A DNA stretch of 64,000 nt, taken from contig JAJUBI010000005.1 in NCBI GenBank assembly GCA_022419385.1, positions 124,001 through 188,000 on the forward strand. Direction: 5' to 3'. The position numbers and the translations under genes were made by a program. Below are positions 22,233 to 34,335 of the stretch, piece after piece (position 1 is the stretch's first letter; each line of letters starts with the position of its first letter). The notes under the pieces are model-generated. The model made no database searches and was not told where the DNA came from. It saw only the letters and a program-made list of their open reading frames with translations. This stretch comes from Paraconiothyrium sp. Pb-2020. Taxonomy: Eukaryota > Ascomycota > Dothideomycetes > Pleosporales > Didymosphaeriaceae.

Positions 22233-24689
22233 TCACAGTGGTAGCACCCTCATTCTCTTCGCGTAGTCCATGTCTTTCGTCCATTCTTCTGTTACTCCTG
22301 TATAGAATGCCTGACCAAGTACATGCATCTTCTTGCGATCAAGCTTTTTGCTCGCCGTACGCGGGATCCACTCTATCAATATGAACATCGTAGGGATCAT
22401 ATACCGTGGGAGGCTGAGACCGATGCCCCTCTGAATCTCCTCGACCATTTCGTTCACTTTTGGGTCGCCCGTGGCATCATAAAGTATCGGTGCTTGTCCA
22501 GCGACAGGAGGAGTACTCAAGGGATGATCATGAAGATAGAGAAACGCTGTGAGAGATGGGTCGGCTCGCCCATCTATCGTACCCAACAAATCGACCACTA
22601 CGGAATCTTGATCAGACAAGAACTTCCGGGCTTGATGCTCGACCTCGAGCGCATCAATACGGCAGCCGTCTAGCTTGAGAATGGTGTCTTTCCTGCCGAG
22701 ATATGTGATAGTACCGTCAGGACTCATACGACCCAGATCGCCACTGCGATACATGCGGTATTGCGAACGAGTTGGGTGTAGCTCACCAAGCCAGCGGGGG
22801 ATAACTTTCAAGAACCCAGCCTCGGTGCGGTGAAGAGCGGTCGAGTCAATGTATCCTCGTGACAGATGGGGACCTTCGATAATGATTTCGCCGACTCCGC
22901 CAACAGGAACAAGTTTCTCCGGGGAGGAGGGATCGACAATCCAGATGGCGCCGCTCGAAGGTCGGCCGATCTTGGATCCTTCACGGTGATCAACCTGATC
23001 ATTGAAGGCACAGCATATGGCCACTTCACCCATACCATATTGATTCACGAGTCGAGTGGAGTGACCAGCCCACTTTTGAACAAGATCCTTCGTGAGTGCT
23101 TCACCACCGACACATATCGTTTCGAGACAGGGAACGTCCTTCGGCTCCATTTTAATGGCGACAGTAGGTGTGAGGAAGACAATGTTGGCTTCTAGAGTGC
23201 GGATCTGCGATGCCAGGTCCTCTACAGTCTTCATGGGCCCCGGAACGCAGCACACGCCACCGATGATAAGCGGAACCAAGAACTCAAGGTTGCTGATATC
23301 GAATGCGTAGTCGTCAAAATGCAGAAATCGTGTCTGCGGGCCGAGGTGAAAATTGTTCGCATAGTCTTGGATCGCCGTTGTGTAGGAGGAATGGATCTGT
23401 ATGATGCCTTTAGGTGTGCCGGTACTTCCAGATGTGAAGAGGACCAGGCATGCATTGTCAGGTCGAACATCTTTACAGACTGTCTCGTCATCAGGCCTGG
23501 GCAGACTTCGAAGCCATGCAGAAGACAATTCCACTAGCGTTGGGACTACATGGCGAAACTTGTCCGCGAAATACGAGTCTGTGAGGATCATCGAAGTTTT
23601 GGTGCGGGTGATGACGGAATCGAGGTAAGCGGGAGGGTTGCTTGCATGGACAGATATATAGGCTCCACCTGCTCAAGATGGCCAGTCGAGCAACAGTTGC
23701 CCAAGTGGACTTCTCGAAGCAGCTTAAAATAAAGACTTCTGGACGAACGCCTAGTGTGACAAGATGAGGGCGAGCCTCAACGAGAGATCTTCAAGCTCTG
23801 CATAAGTCATGTCACCATCCCATGATCGGATTGCGATTTGGTTTGGACGCTGTCGGCACTGATCGATGATTAAGTCGTGCAGACATCTTTGATTCACCTG
23901 GGAAATGGTGTTTGTAAATCCCTGTATCAGTTTTCGGTCCGCCGGTGGGCAGAGATCCACGTTTGAACCAGATCAGTTTCGGAGGCATTCGAGATTTGAC
24001 CGAAGATGTGCTGGAAGGTGTTCAGGACGCTCCTGGCCGTTTTATCGTCGGTGTGTGAAAGACGATGATCCAACTCCAGAACGTATCCACCATCTGGCGA
24101 ATTTGTGACGACGATTTTTAGGTCAATCTACCAAAAGGTCAGTCTATCTCAGGGTTCACCTTCTGGCTCGACTTACCTCTTGCTGCAAAAGCTCCGACGT
24201 AGCTGAGACTTTGTACTGGTCTGAACCTTCACGGTACCAGATGGCCGTATTACATTGGTGATACGGCGACCCTGCTTCCACCATGTTGATTTCATATGTT
24301 TCTCTATCATCTGCTACGACAGATGTTTTCCCGGCCTGCCCAAAGCGGCTAATGAGGGATCTCACTGGCTCACTGCGCTCTATCCGCATAACGTAAAGTG
24401 CCGCAGCAGCCCTAGTCTGTTGTTCACCATATCCGTTGTCGAAGTTTACCGGCCCATCGAACCCGAAGCAAAAGACATCAGCAACCACGAAGCACTGCAA
24501 GGTCAAGACCCATGCAGCCTTCAAGGTTGACGGCACATTGGCCAACGGTACAGAGTCCCCCGCGCTGGGCAGGCGTGTCTCGATTGATGTTCTTCCTATA
24601 GCATCACCACTCTTACTGGAAGCTGGGAAAAGGCATTTGGAGCGATCGAGGGGACTCGAACGAATTTTCCGATGAGTCAGGTTGGACAT
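22233..24689 (-). pseudogene. Decayed nonribosomal peptide synthetase: C-domain fragment and A domain
   Basis: Reading right to left: part of a condensation-like domain (STLKAAWVLTLQCF; 24689-24156), an intron starting GTAAGTC, the end of that domain (VLELDHRLSHTDDKTARS), then an adenylation domain. A-domain motifs are VLFTSGSTGTPKG (A3), FDDYAFDISN (A4), NQYGMGE (A5), YRSGDLG (A7), GRKDTILKLDG (A8) and TASKKLDRK (A10). Three frame jumps break it: near 23960, 23765 and 23674, each too tight for an intron and each inside a conserved stretch. The C-terminal 452 codons (23591-22233) remain open. No intact T domain follows. Family and A-domain identity are sure; loss of function is inferred from the frame breaks. 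Confidence 0.8.
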
Positions 24690-26233
24690 AATTGTTAATG
24701 GTCAATAAGGCATGAATGAGATGTCCTCAAAGCAAGTAGGCATTCAAATACCAGAGTAGGCGGTGGTGAATGTAGCAGTGATGTTCAACGTGTCGATCAT
24801 GTTCTCAGCAACAGTGGCTTATGGAACATAGGAGTTTTGATCGTATGAAGGTACTGATGACTTCGTACCTTACCGAAGACGCGACATGTGGACCAGCTGC
24901 CATGGCACGAGATGTTACAGCATGGTGGCAGGTCCGTTCAAATTGCATTAGCGTAGATCTTGCCCTCGAGGGTACTGATCGCAAAGACTTTTTTGGCATA
25001 GAGTACTCATTTGCGACCAAAATTGCCTATCACAGGGGAAGTCAGCGCTGCAGGGATCCAAAGTGACTCGCCCACATACTGGATGTAGACCAGATCGTTT
25101 TAGTGGGCGAAGACATAGTGGATCGAGACTTGCTCAATGAGATGGTTCAGCTGAGTGGAATTGAGACGGGGCTTCCGGCTCGCGTATCTGATCCGGCAAA
25201 GGCATGAGCGCAGCCGATCAATGCACGATCCTATCCCTCTTCGTGAGCCAGCCAGGCATTCGATAACGTATAAGTAATCCAAAATGCTTTCTGGCCTAGT
25301 AACCAAGACCATCGGAGCACGTCATCGTGCAATAGTGGCTTCGGCGACAAAGGTGCGGCGAATAGGTTAATGTGGAGTACGTCGGTAGGAAACGGATTGT
25401 TCGGATCAGTAGCGCCGGATGCATGGGGTATATCTTACAAACATTTAAAAAACATTCTGAATTACTAGCTGCGTTGAACCCGGGTACTTTTGTTCTTCTT
25501 AATGCTTTGCTATTTTACTATGAGTAATGAGCTATAGTACAGTAAAGGAGACAATCAAGTTAGTACCCCATATTGATGTATTACGACCTTATAGATCCAA
25601 ATTCAATTAGGCTCACGTCTCTAAATGATGACTTTGCTCTAGGGGCGCGGGCTACAGACACGGCGATACTTTCTTGTCGATGTCATTCTGCACTCGGTTA
25701 CTAGCCGTGCGTGGCGCCCCGATGCATACTCCGGACCACGCGAAGGCGTAGCAGGCGGTAATGACCGAATACCATCAGAACAGGGAGCAGCGCTCGGCCG
25801 GGAGCGGACCGTCGCATCCCTTTCCAGCCCGCTAGCACGCAGCTGAGTGCTGGCGTTATGTCATTGGCGGTTCAATTAAATTTTCCTTCCAAAAGCGTCG
25901 TGCCTATACCTTAATTCGCAAGCGCTCATCTCACTACCAAGATCGCTTTAGACGACCTTTCGCTAGCCCTGGTACTGCGCTTACCCCGGTACAAGCTGTG
26001 GATACTCCATGTCGATCACAGGTCTGCACCAGACACATTCTCTATGCATTGGATTGTGTATGGGTGGTGAAGATGTGGCGCTGCAGGTTTGATGATGCAC
26101 GGGTGAATAACCAGGTGTCGTCGCACAGATGAAGACACCAATGGTGAAATTGTCTAGAAGATGACCATCTGGATTTCAAGACGGAGATAGTCACTTCAAC
26201 CTCTTTCATGCAAGGAAAATCGTCTCTTGAATT
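24690..26233. other. Mostly non-coding, possible further NRPS debris
   Basis: On the minus strand near 25040-25130 a fragment (HLIEQVSIHYVFAH, then stops) might be the decayed start of the condensation domain, but I cannot align it with confidence. The rest up to the tyrosinase start shows no gene. Promoter of the tyrosinase lies at the right end. Confidence 0.35.
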
Positions 26234-28857
26234 ATGAGTTACAAATATTATCCGATTACAGGTATCAAGGACGGCTGGGGTGACAATGGTGCTGTTCCTG
26301 TTCGGCGGGAACTCAAAGAATGGACTGAGAGTAAAAACCCGAAGGATAGAAGCCAGGTCATATTGTTCATTTTGGCTTTAAAACGTTTCCAAGCTGTTCC
26401 ACCGGAGTCTCGAGACTCGTACTTCCAAATCGCTGGCATCCATGGCATGCCCTATACGAACTGGGATGAGCCTTCGTTGACACTGGACGAAGCGGGACAA
26501 AAAGGCTATTGTGTACATGCCAATGCTCTGTTTCCGCCTTTTCACCGACCATATCTCATGCTATACGAACAGCGCATCCATGAAATCATGGTAAAAGAGA
26601 TCATCCCTGAGCAACCAAAGCACCGGCAAGCAGAATGGACTGAGCTCGCCAACAACTGGCGACTTCCACATTGGGACTGGGCAAAGAACCCACAGGTACC
26701 AACTTTGTTGTGCTGGCCGACCGTCACACTGACCCTGGGTAACGACCCACCGCTAAAGATCAAGAACCCCCTCTATGCATTCAGGATGCCCAACGACAAG
26801 AAAATGGGTGAATATGGGGTGGGTAGACTGAAGAACCCGGATGGAGAAGATTATCTGGAGTTCGGCGAATGCTTTGCTACCAACCGTTGTCCTAACACGG
26901 AAGAGGAGCGGAAACCCGATAGCGATTTTTGGAGGAATGGGGGAGCCCACCACGACGTGGCCAATGGGTTCCTGAAGGAAGCCAACTCAATTACTGGTTT
27001 CGATTACGGAACCGCGTCCGAAATGGTCTATCGACTGCTAACGTACCCGTTGGAGTTCGAAACATTCGCAACCTTGGCCCGCGATGCTACACTGGGATCG
27101 AACAGTGAGTCGAGCGTGGTGAACGATATGAACCTGGAGTTCATCCATAATAATGTTCACTATTGGGTGGGGGGAGATGGTGGACATATGAGTCAGATTC
27201 CGGTTGCTGCATTTGACCCAATATTCTGGTTCCATCATTGGTGAGTTCCTCAATACATTCAAACAGGTATAAAATTCTCATGCGGCCGATTCAGCAACAT
27301 CGATCGTCTCTTCGCGCTCTGGCAAACCCTAAACCCAGAGAAATGGCTCCGCGTAGACCTACAGAAACCATTCGCCTACAAAGTAATAGGAATGGGCGAC
27401 ATCGTGACCGACAAAACCCCTATGCGACCCTTCCACAAAGATGAAAAAGGTACAGTCTGGATGCCTTCCGACGCCCGTGATTGGTATAAGCTTGGATACA
27501 CATACCCAGAGCTTCAGCCTTGGGATGTGAAGTCAGGAGCAGATATGAAGACTGAACTTTTCGAACAAATGACGGAGACCTACGGGATAAATAGGAAGCA
27601 GGCGCTTGCAATGGCTCAAAACCCAGAAAGTGTCCCAGGATCTGTAGAAATCAAGGATAGAAATCCCGAATGGAACAAGGACGCGACCAGTGTCGCGATG
27701 AACGATTATGCGCTGAGCATAAAGTACCAAAAGTCTGTCTCTTGCATTCATGAAACCTTTTCACTATGCTGACCATTTCAGGTTCGCCATGGGTGGACAG
27801 CCGTTCAATGTGGAAGTGTACCTCAAGCGCGAAGGTCAAGTAGAAGAGACATTCAGCAAGGAGGACTACGTTACCAACGTGTACAACTTCAGCCGGCCGG
27901 CCGAGCAAGACGGGCAAGAGGTCTGCTCAAACTGTGCCGAGGGGCAGGCGAACGATGTGCAAGTGACAGCCTACATACCGATCTCGTCATACATCATCAG
28001 CCAGATCAAGTCAAGTCAGCTGAGCGACATGACTCCAATAACGGTAGAAAAATTCCTCACTGGGATGTATTACAGAATCGTTGGTCCCAGCGGTCAAGTT
28101 GTCGAAGAGCACCGATGGCGCGAAAGCCTGGGCCTGAAGGTAGGCGTGTCCCATACTCAGATGACATACTCCGAAGACCCATCTGTAACACCGGATTTCG
28201 ACGACCCCAAATTGATACCCTCACTTGGCACTGGTAACGATACGCCAACGCCTAGCGTTCCGTAAGTTGGCCCTCTCGCTCAAAACCTTCAGTTTTATCA
28301 GCATTTTTGTTAATTCGACCTGTGATAGCGGGGTTACTGCCATCAACTTGCCCGTCTATGCAATCACGCAGCTCAGCGAGACGGTTTCCAACGGTGGTAC
28401 CATCATATTCAAATCACCAACTGTTAACCTCACCCAGCCCCGCCGCGAGACCATTCGTACTTGCATATCCCTGCTGTCCCTCCCCGACGGCACAAGCAGC
28501 GCGGACATCCACTCGGAAGAGTCTTACGATGTGCTGCTCAGCATGATGCTGCTGCCCAAACGCCGCATCATTCAGTGCAATAGCAAACCAGCGCACCGTG
28601 GATTCCAGCATGACACGGAAATCAAGCCCTTGCAGTGGTTCAAGACAGAGAATGCGGTACTGAGGGTAGACGTGAAAGAATCCCAGTGGACTATCTGGAT
28701 TGACGGGCAAGTGGTACAGAGTGTGGACAAAGGCATCCTAGGGAAGCCTATCACGCATGTACATTACAAGACTGCACCGGACGGCGAGGCACCGATCCTT
28801 GCGCGGGATATCGTGGGAATAACATACGAGAGGATGGTTATGGTACCGAATTTTTGA
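26234..28857 (+). CDS. Tyrosinase (polyphenol oxidase)
   Basis: Type-3 copper oxidase that hydroxylates monophenols and oxidises diphenols to quinones (melanin or metabolite formation). 817 residues, four exons (introns 27241-27294, 27733-27781, 28262-28328). The CuA site has VHANALFPPFHRPYL (His-x8-His spacing). CuB has HNNVHYWVGG and FWFHHCNIDRLFALW, the last His pair being completed across the first intron. The C-terminal about 350 residues form the tyrosinase_C shielding domain, including a CSNC motif. No signal peptide: the protein starts MSYKYYPITG, so it is probably intracellular. It is convergent with the PLP enzyme gene, the two stops being about 100 bp apart. No lesion seen. Confidence 0.93.
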
Positions 28858-28961
28858 GGAACTGGACGAAACATCTGTGGTCATGATATTCTTCACTGTC
28901 AAACAAACGATCGCTAAATTATCTGAATATGTACCTAAAGAACAACCAATACAACCGTGGA

Positions 28962-30410
28962 CTACTTTTCTATACATGCATGTGATCCAAAGGCTTCCAA
29001 ACATACCTCATTTGCGCACACGCCTAGAAAGCATTTTCGACACCAAGCTTCCTCAGTCGCTTGAATGCCGCAGATGAAGCACCACAATGGCATGGTTCCT
29101 ACACTCTCCGCCTCTTCTGCCAAAGACTTCCTCCGTCCTGCGCTCTCTTTTCCAAAAACATGCCGCATCATCATGTCCCGATCGACAAACCCACGATCCA
29201 ATTTTGGCAGCCAGCGCACCCATGGACTTCTTCTGCGAATGGCCGACTGGATCCTCAACCTCATAGCGACGTCTCTATGCAGCGCAATCATCGCACCCAG
29301 CCCGCGCACCGCACCCGGCGCCTTCGTCTCTGGCTCCAATTCGTAAACAAGTCTACGAACCGTCTCCCCAATCGCCATGCTTCGTGTGGGCCAATCTTCG
29401 GCGTGCGCCACGCGCAACACGCCCAGTGCCTCGATCAACACAGGCAGCCGGATTGGCCGTGAGACCAGCGCGCGCCAGTACAAGATGCTTTGCAGGATTT
29501 CGGCACGCTGCTTGTATGCAAAACTGCGCGTCATCGCGCCCGCGAAGCCAATGGCTACGCCACTGATGCCCAGGCCCTTGCCGAATATCACCAAATCGGG
29601 CTGCATATCGGTGCTGACAGGATTGTATTCGGCACGTTGAAACGCAAACGGCGCGCCGCATCGGATGGCCGTCATCGTCTCATCCACCACGACTAGCAAC
29701 CGATTGCGCTGTGCAGCGAGCTTAAGCTGCGCGTACTGCACTGGCGGCAGTACAGTGCCATCCTCGGTGGACACCATGTCGAAGACAACGCCAATGGCGC
29801 CTCGGGCTTTGGCCGCAGCGAACTGCGCGTCGAGGTCATCTTGCGAGGGCTGCGCTTTCATGTTCACGACAACTGGCCGTGGGCCGGCAGCGATGGCTTG
29901 AACCTCCCATTCCTTGGACGTGTGCGCTAAAGGCCCAAACCCGGCGCCATAGATGCCTTCGATAGCGATGAAGTTTGGAGCTTCAATGTGCGCTTCGGTC
30001 CAGCCGAGCAGAGCGAGGGAAAAATCACGGATGCGCGTGCCGGTTTCTTCAGGGGCTTCATGGCCTTTTGGGCGCAATTCTTCGCTTTCTAGAATCAAAG
30101 GGCTGGTTGCGACGGTGTTCAGGATGAGACTAGCGATGGTGGTGGGGAGCAAGGCATCGGTAGCATGCGCGTGGAGGGAAATCGGATAGTAGGAGCCGAA
30201 GAAATCGGCGAAAAGGTTGGTATAAGAGCCTAGCAGGACGTGGAATTGGCGCTCCACGGAGGATGGATCCGAAAGGTATTGTAGCCAAAGAGCACGAGTC
30301 TGAGGGTCATTGTCGATGGCGCCACGGGCAGAATATGTGCAACCCCAGGCCGAATGAAAGTCATGGTCTGGTAGCGATTCCTTAGTGTTGACGTGATTGT
30401 GGAAATCCAT
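28962..30410 (-). CDS. PLP-dependent class-III aminotransferase-like protein with Cys-rich C-terminus
   Basis: Single exon, 482 residues. The fold-type-I core resembles class-III (acetylornithine/ornithine-type) aminotransferases: VVVDETMTAIRCGAPFAF holds the Asp that contacts the pyridine nitrogen, and DLVIFGKGLGISG holds the Schiff-base Lys. The first 130 residues are not typical of the family. The last about 45 residues form a cysteine cluster (CFIC, CRKCFLGVC, two more Cys) spaced like a small zinc-binding treble-clef module. ATG 30410 is used; the longer in-frame start is TTG. Genomic pairing with the tyrosinase suggests a role on an amino acid or amine linked to that pathway, but this is only context. 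The substrate is unknown. Confidence 0.75.
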   Translation of the reverse strand: MDFHNHVNTKESLPDHDFHSAWGCTYSARGAIDNDPQTRALWLQYLSDPSSVERQFHVLLGSYTNLFADFFGSYYPISLHAHATDALLPTTIASLILNTVATSPLILESEELRPKGHEAPEETGTRIRDFSLALLGWTEAHIEAPNFIAIEGIYGAGFGPLAHTSKEWEVQAIAAGPRPVVVNMKAQPSQDDLDAQFAAAKARGAIGVVFDMVSTEDGTVLPPVQYAQLKLAAQRNRLLVVVDETMTAIRCGAPFAFQRAEYNPVSTDMQPDLVIFGKGLGISGVAIGFAGAMTRSFAYKQRAEILQSILYWRALVSRPIRLPVLIEALGVLRVAHAEDWPTRSMAIGETVRRLVYELEPETKAPGAVRGLGAMIALHRDVAMRLRIQSAIRRRSPWVRWLPKLDRGFVDRDMMMRHVFGKESAGRRKSLAEEAESVGTMPLWCFICGIQATEEAWCRKCFLGVCANEVCLEAFGSHACIEK

Positions 30411-31346
30411 TGCCAAAGAACAGATACTGGGGATCCAACGATGGGAGGCAGATAGATAGATTGAGCGAACACGGGTGTTACTATTATGGCTGCCAGTTAA
30501 GGGGTGGGTCTCTCCAGCTGAGAGCTACGTAGACTAGCGAGCAGACTACCACCTTAGAAGCTGCCCATTATCGTCTACAAGCTGGTAACTGAATGTGTTT
30601 GAGTTGCTCTGTGCCGTTGCCTTGAGTCGCAAGCACCGTGTATGACCATGTGTACAGTCCCCACGCCTGGAACGAGTGACACTGCCGGCGACATTCACAA
30701 CTACATTGGCAATCGCTCCGCCGAAGTCAATAGAGAGGTAATCACGCCCCATTATGCATGTATTATTTGTCTATGTCTATTAGCTTTAGTAAAATAAGAA
30801 TAGAGGAGGCTAAACCGTCATTGAGTTTCGATCTTTGGACAACGCATATTGTTTTCGCTTAATGATAGACTTATTTATGCACTAAACTACTAGCGCGTCA
30901 AGCTCTGATGAATATCTAATTCCAGGAACGGCAACCGCTCCCAATGAAATCGTCTCCACTGTCACATGGCAAAAAAGTGGATAGTCGGCGAGGTTGATGT
31001 TGTGATTTTCCATCGCATGCATAATCGCAACTAGCATCGACTCCCATCTCATATGCCAGCTAGCCACGAGCGCCGATCATTGTGAGCCCCACAGCCCCCG
31101 ACTATCTGTCTGCATTGCAATCCTTTTGGACCGCTGATCTTTTCCAATGGGCACTTTGGTACGACTAGAGGCTCGGCCCGCCGGGACAGCGTCTAACGCC
31201 CCTAACGCGAAAACGAGGATGAGGGTGTGCTGGAGTGGTTATTGGAGATAATATGAGGCATATGTGCTAGAATTACCTCTGAGAAACTCGAGCGAGTTTA
31301 AATTCTACTGCAAGTGAACTGCGCGTTCGCCAGGTTCTATTCCAAG
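30411..31346. other. Gene-free interval between divergent genes
   Basis: Holds the promoters of the PLP enzyme (left) and the ankyrin-vWA gene (right). Two short minus-strand open frames (30546-30752, 30882-31067) have no family motif and no proper ATG context, so they are not called. Confidence 0.45.
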
Positions 31347-32960
31347 ATGAGTATCTGGGTTTCTGCTCAGACCGGTACCTTTACCAAGGAAAAGATTGCG
31401 GAATACCTCCGAAATGATCCTACCCTTACCATTGATTCAGAAGACAAGTCTGGATTGACACCCCTAGCATACGCTCTCCAGGGTGGAAACACCAGAGTCG
31501 TAGAGCTTCTCTTGGAGAATGGCGCTAAAGTGGACAAGAAGATTGGAGAAACCATCAAACCTCAAGATCTTAGGACCCCTCTCTACCTTGCAGCTACTGC
31601 TCGCAAAGATTCAGCTAGATGCGTACAGCTCGTTTTGGAGAAAAGTCCCCAGACATTAGACGAGCCAGTACCTGGGTCATGGAAAGACCAAACGCCTTTG
31701 ATGGCCGCTGTTGCCCAGCCAAACCCCAGTGCAGAAGTTATCAAACTACTCCGTGAGCAAGGTGCTTCTCTTGACAAAAAGAATTCTGAGGGCAAGTCTG
31801 CCGAGGATATCGCACAGGCGCTTCACCCTCACAGACAGGATGTTAAAGATGCGTTGAAGGTTGTACCCTCCAAACAGCGTGGTGGTCTTTCCAACTACAT
31901 TCAAGGGTGGGTGTTCTCCGTCCTGAAGTACTTCAACATCTGGTCCCCTTTGAACAAGATCTTCGGCTCTTCGGCCAGGTACTTCTACCGAATCACGTCA
32001 CCTACTGGAGTAGCTCCTGGGCTGGTATGATGCTATTCTATCACCCATTATGTATGATACTAATGAAAATATAGTTTGATGACGAGCCCCAAACGGCAGC
32101 GCAGTTCAAGAACAACCTGGACATAACTGTAAAAGGAAAAGGCCTGGACAAATTCTTCCCACCGAACGACCCATTCATCAAAGAAGTGGCGGAAAATGCA
32201 GCCAAGCTCAAGAACGACCCGAACAATCTGCTCAAGCAACCCAGTCAGATACAAGATCTGTCTCACTTAGCGTTGTACCAACCTGTTCTGTATTGCGGTA
32301 AGCTATACAGCTGGCTGCAATTTCATACGCTGATATCTCTCAGATGACTCCGGCTCGATGAAGAGTGGGACCCGCTGGCCATCCCAAAAGGAACTCGTCG
32401 CGAAAATAGCAAACATTACTAGTCGCGCGGTACCCAACAACAAGGGTACCCATCTTCGCTTCATCAACAAAGTCATGACCAATGCAGACAATCTGAACAG
32501 CGACCAAGTGGCGGCAAACATAGGCTTTACGCCGTCCGGTGGCACCCCGATCGGAACTCAGCTCCGTAAAAGGATCCTCCAGCCGCTCATTTATGACGTG
32601 ATCGACGCCAACAAGCCCCTCGAGCGCCCATACCTCATCATCATCACTACCGATGGATGTCCAAATGATGAACCTGATGATGCATTGAGAAATGCAGTGC
32701 TGGAATGTGCGGAAAGGCTGAACAAGAAGGGCTATCGCAGAGATGCCGTCACATTTTGCCTGAATCAGATCGGTGATGACGACCAAGCAAAGCAGTTCTT
32801 GAATAACATCGAGGCAGACATCGAAGTTCAGAAAACACTTCACAGGACGTCGGAGTTGCTCGATGACCGGTACGAGGATTTGAAGGAGAATGGCGCCGAG
32901 TTGGAGGCTTGGTTGTTGGTCATGCTGCTGTCCCCTCTGCAATCGATCAATAAGGACTGA
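31347..32960 (+). CDS. Ankyrin-repeat protein with von Willebrand A domain
   Basis: 505 residues, three exons (introns 32025-32074 and 32298-32343). Residues about 25-170 contain three to four ankyrin repeats (GLTPLAYALQGGNTRVVELLLENGA; LRTPLYLAA; QTPLMAAVAQP...EVIKLLREQGA, quoted in parts). A middle linker of about 80 residues follows. The C-terminal half is a vWA domain with a full MIDAS set: DDSGSM (the first Asp is created across the second intron), the Thr in PSGGTPIG, and TTDGCPND. Metal-dependent protein binding is expected; the cellular role is unknown. Ankyrin arrays act as scaffolds, so it may recruit a partner to the vWA module. No membrane segment or signal peptide. Convergent with the amidohydrolase, stops 75 bp apart. 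Confidence 0.85.
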
Positions 32961-33034
32961 ACTGACCAAGACGCTGTTTTGAAAGGGAGATCAAGCTTGT
33001 CTAGGTTGAAGATGTAATGCAGCGTATTCGATCT

Positions 33035-34335
33035 TTATATAGTCAATTTATTGTCCATCTTGCACACTCTCCCATCCTTCATCACGAATTTCACTCTTCT
33101 CAAACTCTTGACATCCTTTCTCGGATCTCCCTTTAACCCTACCAGATCTGCCGCACATCCCACATCTAACCACCCAAACTTTCTCCCACACCATGCTCCA
33201 CCACAAGCCTCCCAGCCATGCAAAGTTGCAGATGTCAGCACCTCTTCCACTGGAATCCCAGCCGCAATCATGAGTTCCAATTCCCGCACATTCTCTCCGT
33301 GTGCAACGGGACCGATGTCCCCACCGCACGCCAACTTCACTCTTGCTTTCCACGCATTGTATGTATGCTGATACATACTACCCACCTCCTCTTCGGGCAC
33401 CTCCTCCTCCATAACCGTTAGCGTCGGTACGAATATTGTGCCCATCTCCTTCATCACTTCCAAAGCCTCGTTACTGAATTCCTGTCCATGTTCCACGGTG
33501 TCCACCCCCGCCCGCGCTGCCCTGATCACAGCTGCCGGCGAGCTCGCATGTGCCGCGACCGGACACTCCGCTTCGTGCGCCTCGTTGACTATCGCGCGCA
33601 TTTCCGCCTCCGAAAACAGCAGATAGTGCTTAGGCTTGTCGCCCCAATCAGGCTTGTACCTGACTCCCAACGCACCAGGCCACTCTCTGTCTCCGGATAC
33701 CTAGCATTGCGTTTCTCCTGGTCGGCATAAAACTTCACCACATCAGCGCCGGCCGCGAGCCTACGCCTCACGCCGGCCCGCACGCCATCCAAGCCGTCTG
33801 CCTCATCTGCGAGTCGCGGCACCCTCACATTCCCGTTTTCGACGCGCAACGCATAGCCCCCTGACGATGCAAGAGGCTCCGTCGCGACGAAGAGCCGCGG
33901 CCCTGCCACGATTCCACGGTTGATTGCGTCTCGCAGGCCAACGTCCGCCGCCCCAAGCCCCTCAGTGCCCAGGTCGCGGTACGTCGTGTAGCCGGCGGAG
34001 AGAGCGGCGCGGGCGTGATTTGCGGCGCGCAGGGTGCGTTCCACGAGGGATTCGTGGAGGATTTGGTGCAATGCGGGGGTTTCGGCGTAAGGGTGGAGAA
34101 AGATGTGGGTATGTGCGTCGACAAAGCCCGGGAGGACGACAAGGTGTGTGAGGTCAATGTCAAGTAGAGGCAGAGGAGATGGGATAGATGGGGTAGAGCG
34201 CGTGTAAGTGCGAACAACAAGGCCGGTTGCGGGGGAGATGAGGAGAGAGATATTCGGTAGGAATGTTTTGAGATGTGGTGCGAAGAGAAGCGAGGTGTGG
34301 ATTGTAAATGCCTCTGTCGAGTAGGGGCAGGACAT
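33035..34335 (-). CDS. Metal-dependent amidohydrolase (imidazolonepropionase/prolidase-like)
   Basis: TIM-barrel amidohydrolase. GFVDAHTHIFLHP holds the HxH metal pair, VVKFYAD holds the likely carboxylated Lys, then VAAHASSPAAV and TVEHGQEF supply the next two His, and CGGDIG supplies the final Asp. The reading frame changes near 33660-33700. Two explanations fit: a 41-bp intron (33660-33700, GTATCC...GTCAG) giving 419 residues, or a 1-base deletion. The first keeps frame exactly, but the intron is shorter than all others here and lacks a clear branch point; the second retains extra residues that related enzymes seem to have. The N-terminus (ATG 34335) is normal. GC content is high in the 5' half. 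Substrate unknown. Confidence 0.7.

Noticed and set aside
30882..31067. Minus-strand 61-codon frame
   Set aside because: The longest reading starts with GTG and no known family fits.
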